A stretch of DNA of 64,000 nucleotides, from positions 62,001 to 126,000 of the forward strand of contig WKFI01000019.1 in NCBI GenBank assembly GCA_014872875.1, in the 5' to 3' direction. A program made the translations under genes and the position numbers. Source of the DNA: Paracoccaceae bacterium. GTDB taxonomy: Bacteria > Pseudomonadota > Alphaproteobacteria > Rhodobacterales > Rhodobacteraceae. How positions within the stretch are numbered: position 1 is the stretch's first letter; each line of letters opens with the position of its first letter. Below, in pieces: positions 59,230-64,000 of the stretch. Below the pieces are notes generated by a model that worked only from the letters and a program-made list of their open reading frames with translations, did not search any database and was not told the DNA's origin.

Positions 59230-60486
59230 ATGACAATTCTCATAGCCGGCGGCGGGATTGCAGGCCTCAGCCTTGGGCTGACCTTGCACGAAATCGGCGT
59301 GCCGTTTCACATCTATGAATCCACGACCGAAATCAAACCACTGGGTGTTGGCATCAACCTGCAGCCCAACGCGGTGCGGGAGTTGATCGATCTGGGGCTT
59401 GAGCCTGAATTGGACGCCATTGGTGTAAAGACGCGGCAATACGGTTTCTACTCCAAACTGGGCAAAACCATCTGGGAGGAGCCGCGAGGCAGATGGGCCG
59501 GATATGCCTGGCCTCAATATTCGGTGCATCGCGGCCATTTGCAGGTGATGTTGTACGAACAGCTTCTGGAGCGCGCGGGTCCGGATTGCATCACCACCGG
59601 AGCGCGTGCGATCGGGTTCGAAAATGCCCAGGACAATGCGGTTCTGCTACTGGAAGACGGCAGGCGCGTCACCGGAGATCTGGTGGTGGCCGCAGACGGC
59701 ATTCATTCAGCCCTGCGTCAGCAGATGGTCCCGGACGAAGGCGCTCCGATCTGGAACGGGCGCATCCTGTGGCGCGCCACGACGGAAACAGACGCCTTCT
59801 TTGGCGGTGGTGCAATGGTGATGATTGGCCACGACCACCTTCGGTTGGTGGCCTACCCGATCACCAATCCCGATCCGCATACCGGAAAGGCTGTCATCAA
59901 CTGGATCGCCGAGAAGTCTTTTGACCCCTCCATCGAATGGAAGCGGGAGGATTGGAACCGCGCCGCAGACATCAATGATTTCCTGCCCGATTTTCAAACC
60001 TGGAAATTCGACTGGATCGATGTGCCCGCCTTGATCACCGGGGCCGATGTCGTGTTCGAATACCCGATGGTGGATCGCGATCCCCTGTCCCGCTGGACAC
60101 ACGATCGGGTCACTCTGATGGGCGATGCAGCACACCCGACTTATCCAGTGGGGTCGAATGGCGCCAGCCAGGCGATCCTAGATGCTCGGATCATTGGAGC
60201 CAAGCTTCTGGAACTCGGCATGACACCGGCGGCACTGCAAGCCTACGAAGACCATGTCCGCCCGATTGCTACGGCGGTTGGCCAAGCCAACCGCGCCGCT
60301 GGCGGCCCAGACGCTGTGCTACAACAAGTCGAGGATCTGTGTGGCGGCGACTTCGACGAAATCAACGATGTGATCTCGGTTCAGGAACTGGCGGACCATG
60401 CCGAGAAGTACAAGACAATCGCGGGTTTCTCGATCTCGGAGCTTAACGCAAGACCTCGGACCATCGCCGACGGCAGCCATATCTGA
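59230..60486 (+). CDS. FAD-dependent monooxygenase (PhzS/salicylate-hydroxylase-like)
   Basis: This is a 418-residue group A flavin monooxygenase. FAD-binding motifs are GGGIAGLSLG (N-terminal Rossmann) and LMGDAAHPTYPVGSNG (GD motif), and the DG motif is VVAADGIHS. It resembles the 5-methylphenazine-1-carboxylate monooxygenase-like branch. It probably hydroxylates an aromatic compound with NAD(P)H and O2; the substrate is unknown. The start has a GAGGAG-rich ribosome site. No related pathway genes are adjacent. Confidence 0.9.
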   Translation: MTILIAGGGIAGLSLGLTLHEIGVPFHIYESTTEIKPLGVGINLQPNAVRELIDLGLEPELDAIGVKTRQYGFYSKLGKTIWEEPRGRWAGYAWPQYSVHRGHLQVMLYEQLLERAGPDCITTGARAIGFENAQDNAVLLLEDGRRVTGDLVVAADGIHSALRQQMVPDEGAPIWNGRILWRATTETDAFFGGGAMVMIGHDHLRLVAYPITNPDPHTGKAVINWIAEKSFDPSIEWKREDWNRAADINDFLPDFQTWKFDWIDVPALITGADVVFEYPMVDRDPLSRWTHDRVTLMGDAAHPTYPVGSNGASQAILDARIIGAKLLELGMTPAALQAYEDHVRPIATAVGQANRAAGGPDAVLQQVEDLCGGDFDEINDVISVQELADHAEKYKTIAGFSISELNARPRTIADGSHI

Positions 60487-60491
60487 CGACC

Positions 60492-60513
60492 GCACCGCGC
60501 GCCCGCGCGGTGC
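60492..60513 (+). terminator. GC hairpin after the monooxygenase gene
   Basis: 10-base complementary arms (60492-60501 and 60504-60513) lie six bases past the stop. There is no T run. A second hairpin with 7-base arms CTCCCGC/GCGGGAG (60551-60568) lies beyond the glpK stop. Confidence 0.5.
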
Positions 60514-60588
60514 CCGGCCCAACCCCGCTAGGGCGGATCGTGCAGCGATCCTCCCGCGGGGGCGGGAGCGCGACGGATACGGTCCGGA

Positions 60589-62073
60589 TTAAACCTGCAT
60601 CACCGCCGCAACTGCACGTTTCCACGCGTCATAGGCGGCTTCGCGGTCCTCGGTCTTCATCTCGGGCGTGAACTGGCGATCCAACGCCCAGGTCTCGGCA
60701 AATTCTGCCTGGTCCGGGTACAGGCCTGAACGCATCCCGGCCAACCAGGCGGCACCCAGAACCGTAGTCTCCTGCATGGTCGGGCGATCCACGGCCGCGC
60801 CCAGAATGTCAGACAGGCCCTGCATCGCCCAGTCGCTGGCAGTCATGCCGCCATCGACGCGCAGGGTGACATGCGTGTCGCCCTCCCAATCGGCGCGCAT
60901 CGCCTCCCAAAGGTCGCGTGTCTGATACGCCACTGATTGCAGCGCCGCGCGGGCGAACTCGGCGGGTCCGGAGTTCCGCGTCAGACCAAACACCGCACCC
61001 TGACAGTCGGGTTTCCAATAGGGCGCGCCGAGACCGGTGAATGCCGGAACCAGAATGACGTTCTGCACCGGATCGGCCTGCAGGGCCAACTCACCGGACT
61101 GCGCTGCATGGTCGATGATCCCCAACCCGTCGCGCAGCCACTGCACCGCCGCGCCTGCGATGAAGATCGAGCCTTCCAGTGCGTAGGTCGGTTTTCCATC
61201 CAGCTGATAGGCGATGGTCGTCAACATCCGGTTCTGCGACTGCACGGGTGTGTCGCCGGTATTCAGCAAGGCGAAGCACCCGGTCCCATAGGTGGATTTC
61301 ATCATGCCCGGCTGGAAACAGGCCTGACCGATCGTCGCCGCCTGCTGATCACCCGCCACCCCAAGGATCGGAACTTCGCCGCCCAGAACGCGCATTTCGG
61401 TCACTCCGAAATCGGCGGCGCAATCCTTGACCTCGGGCAGCATCTGCATGGGAATGTCCAGCAGCTCGCAGATCTCGGGGCTCCACTGACCCTCGCGGAT
61501 GTCATACAGCAGCGTCCGCGCCGCATTCGTCGCATCGGTTACATGCGACGCCCCGCCGGTCAGCCGCCAGATCAGGAAACTGTCGATGGTTCCAAACAGC
61601 AGCTCTCCCCGGGCCGCGCGTGCTCGGCTGCCGGGCACGGTGTCTAGGATCCATTTCAGCTTGGTGCCCGAAAAATAGGGATCCAGCAAAAGTCCTGTTT
61701 TGTGACTGATCTCGGCCTCGTGCCCCGCCTTGCGCAGCGCTTCGCAGGTGGTGGCAGTCCGGCGGTCCTGCCAGACGATGGCATTGTGAATGGGCTCCCC
61801 GGTCTCGCGATCCCAGACCACGGTCGTTTCACGCTGATTGGTGATCCCGATCCCGGCAAGATCCTGGGCCGTAGCACCGTTTTCGTTCATCACGGTGCGG
61901 CAGACCTGTAATGTGGTGGACCAGATTTCTTCGGGATCATGTTCGACCCAACCGGCCTGCGGGAAGTGTTGCGTGAACTCCAACTGCGCAGTGGAGACTG
62001 CGGTCATCTCTTCATCAAACAGAACGGCCCGGGTCGACGTTGTGCCCTGATCAATTGCCAAAATGAAGCGCAT
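60589..62073 (-). CDS. glpK: Glycerol kinase
   Basis: GlpK phosphorylates glycerol to glycerol 3-phosphate. It is 494 residues, the normal length, with the FGGY-kinase features [15 protein letters not shown] (phosphate 1), [25 protein letters not shown] and [12 protein letters not shown]. The glycerol-contacting region [14 protein letters not shown] is kept. No glpF or glpD is adjacent. It is upstream of nothing on this strand in the window except the gap to panC. Confidence 0.97.
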   Translation of the reverse strand: MRFILAIDQGTTSTRAVLFDEEMTAVSTAQLEFTQHFPQAGWVEHDPEEIWSTTLQVCRTVMNENGATAQDLAGIGITNQRETTVVWDRETGEPIHNAIVWQDRRTATTCEALRKAGHEAEISHKTGLLLDPYFSGTKLKWILDTVPGSRARAARGELLFGTIDSFLIWRLTGGASHVTDATNAARTLLYDIREGQWSPEICELLDIPMQMLPEVKDCAADFGVTEMRVLGGEVPILGVAGDQQAATIGQACFQPGMMKSTYGTGCFALLNTGDTPVQSQNRMLTTIAYQLDGKPTYALEGSIFIAGAAVQWLRDGLGIIDHAAQSGELALQADPVQNVILVPAFTGLGAPYWKPDCQGAVFGLTRNSGPAEFARAALQSVAYQTRDLWEAMRADWEGDTHVTLRVDGGMTASDWAMQGLSDILGAAVDRPTMQETTVLGAAWLAGMRSGLYPDQAEFAETWALDRQFTPEMKTEDREAAYDAWKRAVAAVMQV

Positions 62074-62128
62074 GCCTTGCTCCCTGAAATTCGCTTTCAG
62101 AGAAACTTATGCAAGTTCCGCGATCGCT

Positions 62129-62153
62129 GCCAGCCCCGAAACGCGGGGCTGGC
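62129..62153 (-). terminator. Hairpin after panC
   Basis: A stem of about 10 pairs (GCCAGCCCCG with its complement) and a five-base loop lie 12 bases past the panC stop, between panC and glpK. No T run is present. Confidence 0.5.
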
Positions 62154-62164
62154 CTGCCGGTCCG

Positions 62165-63016
62165 CTAAACGGCCGGGACGTCAATATTGTCGATCAATCG
62201 GATCCCGTCCATCCAGGCCGCAGCCAACAGGCGGGCGGGTCTGGTCGGCCGCGCCAATCGTTCCAACGTCACTGCATCGCGCAGGTCCAGATATTCAACC
62301 TCGCCAAAACCGGCGGCGTCCAAGGCTGCCCTCGCGGTCTGCTCCAACGCGACAATATCTTCTCCGGCTTTCAAACCGGCCACCATGGCCTGCATTTGTC
62401 GATGAAGGGTGGCCGCTCGGGTCAACGCCTCCTCCGACAGGCGCAGATTGCGCGAGGACATGGCCAGCCCTGATGCCTCGCGCACCGTCGGGCATCCGAT
62501 CACCTCGATCGGGATATCCAGATCGCGGGCCATACGGCGCACCAGCATCAGCTGCTGGTAATCCTTCTGCCCGAAATATGCCTTGTGTGCCCCGGTTTGC
62601 AGGAACAGCTTGGCGCAGACCGTTGCCACTCCGTCGAAATGGCCGGGACGGAATTCACCTTCCATCACTTCGGTCAGGCCCGAGACCGACACATTGGTGG
62701 CGTAACCTTCAGGATAAATCTGATCCGGGTCGGGGACATAGATCACATCGACACGGTAGTCGGCCAGTTTTTCCGCGTCTTCGTGTTCGGTCCGGGGATA
62801 ATTGGCCAGGTCTTCCGGATTATTGAATTGGCGCGGGTTCACGAAAATCGTCACGATTACCCGGTCACAGGCGGCTTGTGCGGCCTCCACAAGAGAAAGG
62901 TGCCCGGCATGCAGTGCGCCCATGGTCGGCACAACAGCAACGGTTTCACCAGCACGGATCCATTCGGCATGGCGGGCACGCAGGTCCGCCAATTGGCGCA
63001 GGATAGGGGCAGTCAT
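62165..63016 (-). CDS. panC: Pantothenate synthetase
   Basis: PanC joins pantoate and beta-alanine with ATP to make pantothenate. The 283-residue protein has the HIGH-type motif MGALHAGHLSLV, FVNPRQFN, the GQKDYQQL block and the SSRN signature (AMSSRNLRLS). It lies nine bases downstream of panB, so the two form an operon. Confidence 0.97.
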   Translation of the reverse strand: MTAPILRQLADLRARHAEWIRAGETVAVVPTMGALHAGHLSLVEAAQAACDRVIVTIFVNPRQFNNPEDLANYPRTEHEDAEKLADYRVDVIYVPDPDQIYPEGYATNVSVSGLTEVMEGEFRPGHFDGVATVCAKLFLQTGAHKAYFGQKDYQQLMLVRRMARDLDIPIEVIGCPTVREASGLAMSSRNLRLSEEALTRAATLHRQMQAMVAGLKAGEDIVALEQTARAALDAAGFGEVEYLDLRDAVTLERLARPTRPARLLAAAWMDGIRLIDNIDVPAV

Positions 63017-63025
63017 GGGATCAGT

Positions 63026-63856
63026 TCAGCCTTTTGAGGGAGCCTGGTCGGCAAAAACATGTTCTGCAGCCGGGAAGGTGCGGGCCCGCACCTCGGCTGC
63101 GTATTCGGCGATGGCAGCTTCTGCGGCAGGACCAAGATCGACATAGCGTTTGACGAATTTTGGCTTGAAGGCCGTGAAGAAACCCAGCATGTCGTCCACA
63201 ACAAGGATCTGCCCATCACAGCCCGCCGAGGCACCAATTCCGATTGTGGGGATCGCAAGCTCGGCCGTGATGCTGTCGGCCAGATTCTGTGGCACTTTCT
63301 CCAATACCACAGAAAAGGCGCCAGCATCGGCCACAGCGTGAGCGTCGGCGATGACCGCATCGGCCTGAGCGTCCCGGCCCTGTACCTTGTAGCCACCCAG
63401 CGTGTTGATGGACTGCGGTGTGAGCCCGATATGCGCCATGACCGGAATGCCCCGCTTGACCAGGAAACGGATGGTTTCAGCCATTTCAATACCACCTTCC
63501 AGCTTCACCGCGGCTGCACCTGTTTCCGCCATCAAACGCGCAGCATTGCGAAACGCCTGTTCGGGGCTTTCCTCGTAGCTGGAAAAGGGCATGTCGATGA
63601 CCATCATGGCGCTTTGCAGCCCGCGGGCGACCGCCTTGCCGTGCAGGATCATCATTTCCATCGTCACAGACAGGGTCGAGCTGAGACCATGCAGCACCAT
63701 GCCCACGCTGTCGCCCACCAGAACAAAATCGCAATGGGCATCCATCAAACGCGCCATCGGGGTTGTGTAGGCGGTCAGCGACACGATGGGGGTTTGTCCC
63801 TTGAGAGCCCGAATGTCGTCGGCATTGGGGGCAGATTTGCGTGCAGTGGCGCTCAT
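63026..63856 (-). CDS. panB: 3-methyl-2-oxobutanoate hydroxymethyltransferase
   Basis: PanB makes ketopantoate from 2-oxoisovalerate and methylenetetrahydrofolate. The 276-residue protein has [14 protein letters not shown], the metal-binding [12 protein letters not shown] and [10 protein letters not shown], and [21 protein letters not shown]. It is the first gene of panBC. The remaining 63857-64000 upstream region shows no clear feature. Confidence 0.97.
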   Translation of the reverse strand: MSATARKSAPNADDIRALKGQTPIVSLTAYTTPMARLMDAHCDFVLVGDSVGMVLHGLSSTLSVTMEMMILHGKAVARGLQSAMMVIDMPFSSYEESPEQAFRNAARLMAETGAAAVKLEGGIEMAETIRFLVKRGIPVMAHIGLTPQSINTLGGYKVQGRDAQADAVIADAHAVADAGAFSVVLEKVPQNLADSITAELAIPTIGIGASAGCDGQILVVDDMLGFFTAFKPKFVKRYVDLGPAAEAAIAEYAAEVRARTFPAAEHVFADQAPSKG

Positions 63857-64000
63857 GTCATTCCTGTTCGCGATATGGGTGGAAGGCGGATTAGCAATTT
63901 ACGCCCCGTCCGGCTAGTGCGCGAAATGTCCCTGAATGCTTGATTACGTGGCGCAAACCGGGAACACTCTCGTAAAAGCACCGAATTCAGCGGTGCGATC

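Noticed and set aside
60551-60568. Hairpin CTCCCGC/GCGGGAG as a certain glpK terminator
   Set aside because: No T run follows on the minus strand, so it is mentioned only within a neighbouring entry.
1-64000. tRNAs, rRNAs, CRISPR arrays, prophage, IS elements
   Set aside because: I looked for cloverleaf-type arms, regularly spaced repeats, transposase or integrase motifs and terminal inverted repeats, and found none.

Overview
The window is a stretch of high-GC alphaproteobacterial chromosome. Protein similarity points to the Rhodobacterales (Roseobacter group, Ruegeria-like). The evidence is the accD-folC and gpmI-envC-ctpA gene orders, several small families that I recall mainly from this group (DUF6478-like, DUF1285, DUF4345, the moxR/DUF58/DUF4159 operon), and a GAAC-N7-GAAC-type LexA box. 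No tRNA, rRNA, insertion sequence, prophage, CRISPR array or replication origin was seen. Nearly all of the sequence is coding, and most gaps are under 300 bases.

Layout. 1-5.8 kb (minus strand): folC (cut by the window edge), accD, a CPBP membrane protease and a 1040-residue ABC-exporter relative whose ATPase motifs are lost and which ends in a cyclic-nucleotide-binding domain. 6-11 kb: a lipoprotein, a DUF6478-like pair, ada, and a class III adenylate cyclase fused to TolB-like and TPR parts. 11-15.4 kb: two divergent regulator/enzyme pairs (TetR with an alpha/beta hydrolase, LysR with an SDR), each with visible inverted repeats, then a frameshifted DUF4345-like gene. 15.5-23.6 kb (minus): ctpA, envC-like and gpmI, an orphan dnaE2 that ends early, and an ABC ATPase. 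23.7-29.9 kb: a zinc-finger protein, polA, a DUF2798 protein, a hydroxypyruvate isomerase-like protein, an EamA exporter and a DUF1285 protein.

29.9-36.6 kb is a tight four-gene plus-strand operon (MoxR AAA ATPase, DUF58, BatA-like/DUF4159, and a membrane protein with a GATase-like fold), every junction overlapping by four bases. It converges on a minus-strand envelope operon at 36.6-45 kb: alpha-2-macroglobulin with an N-terminal PAN/apple domain, pbpC, and a MhpD-type hydratase carrying a signal peptide. 45-50.6 kb: a hybrid histidine kinase, yaaA, recQ and a YggT protein. 50.7-60.5 kb (plus): a thioesterase, an Atg22-like MFS carrier, mepA, a phytase-esterase-like protein, a queuosine-precursor transporter behind a structured leader, a compact candidate RNA gene with an 18-codon ORF, arfB, an SDR, a P1 peptidase, cytochrome c, idi and a flavin monooxygenase. 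60.6-64 kb (minus): glpK, panC and panB.

Most of the window is ordinary housekeeping content: folate, fatty acid, glycolysis, pantothenate and isoprenoid genes, DNA repair (ada, dnaE2, polA, recQ) and envelope maintenance (ctpA, envC, pbpC, A2M, mepA). The least explained items are the 55.2-55.4 kb RNA/small-ORF locus ahead of arfB, the degenerate ABC/cNMP protein, the structured leader at 54.5 kb, the secreted hydratase in the pbpC/A2M operon, and the short orphan DnaE2.
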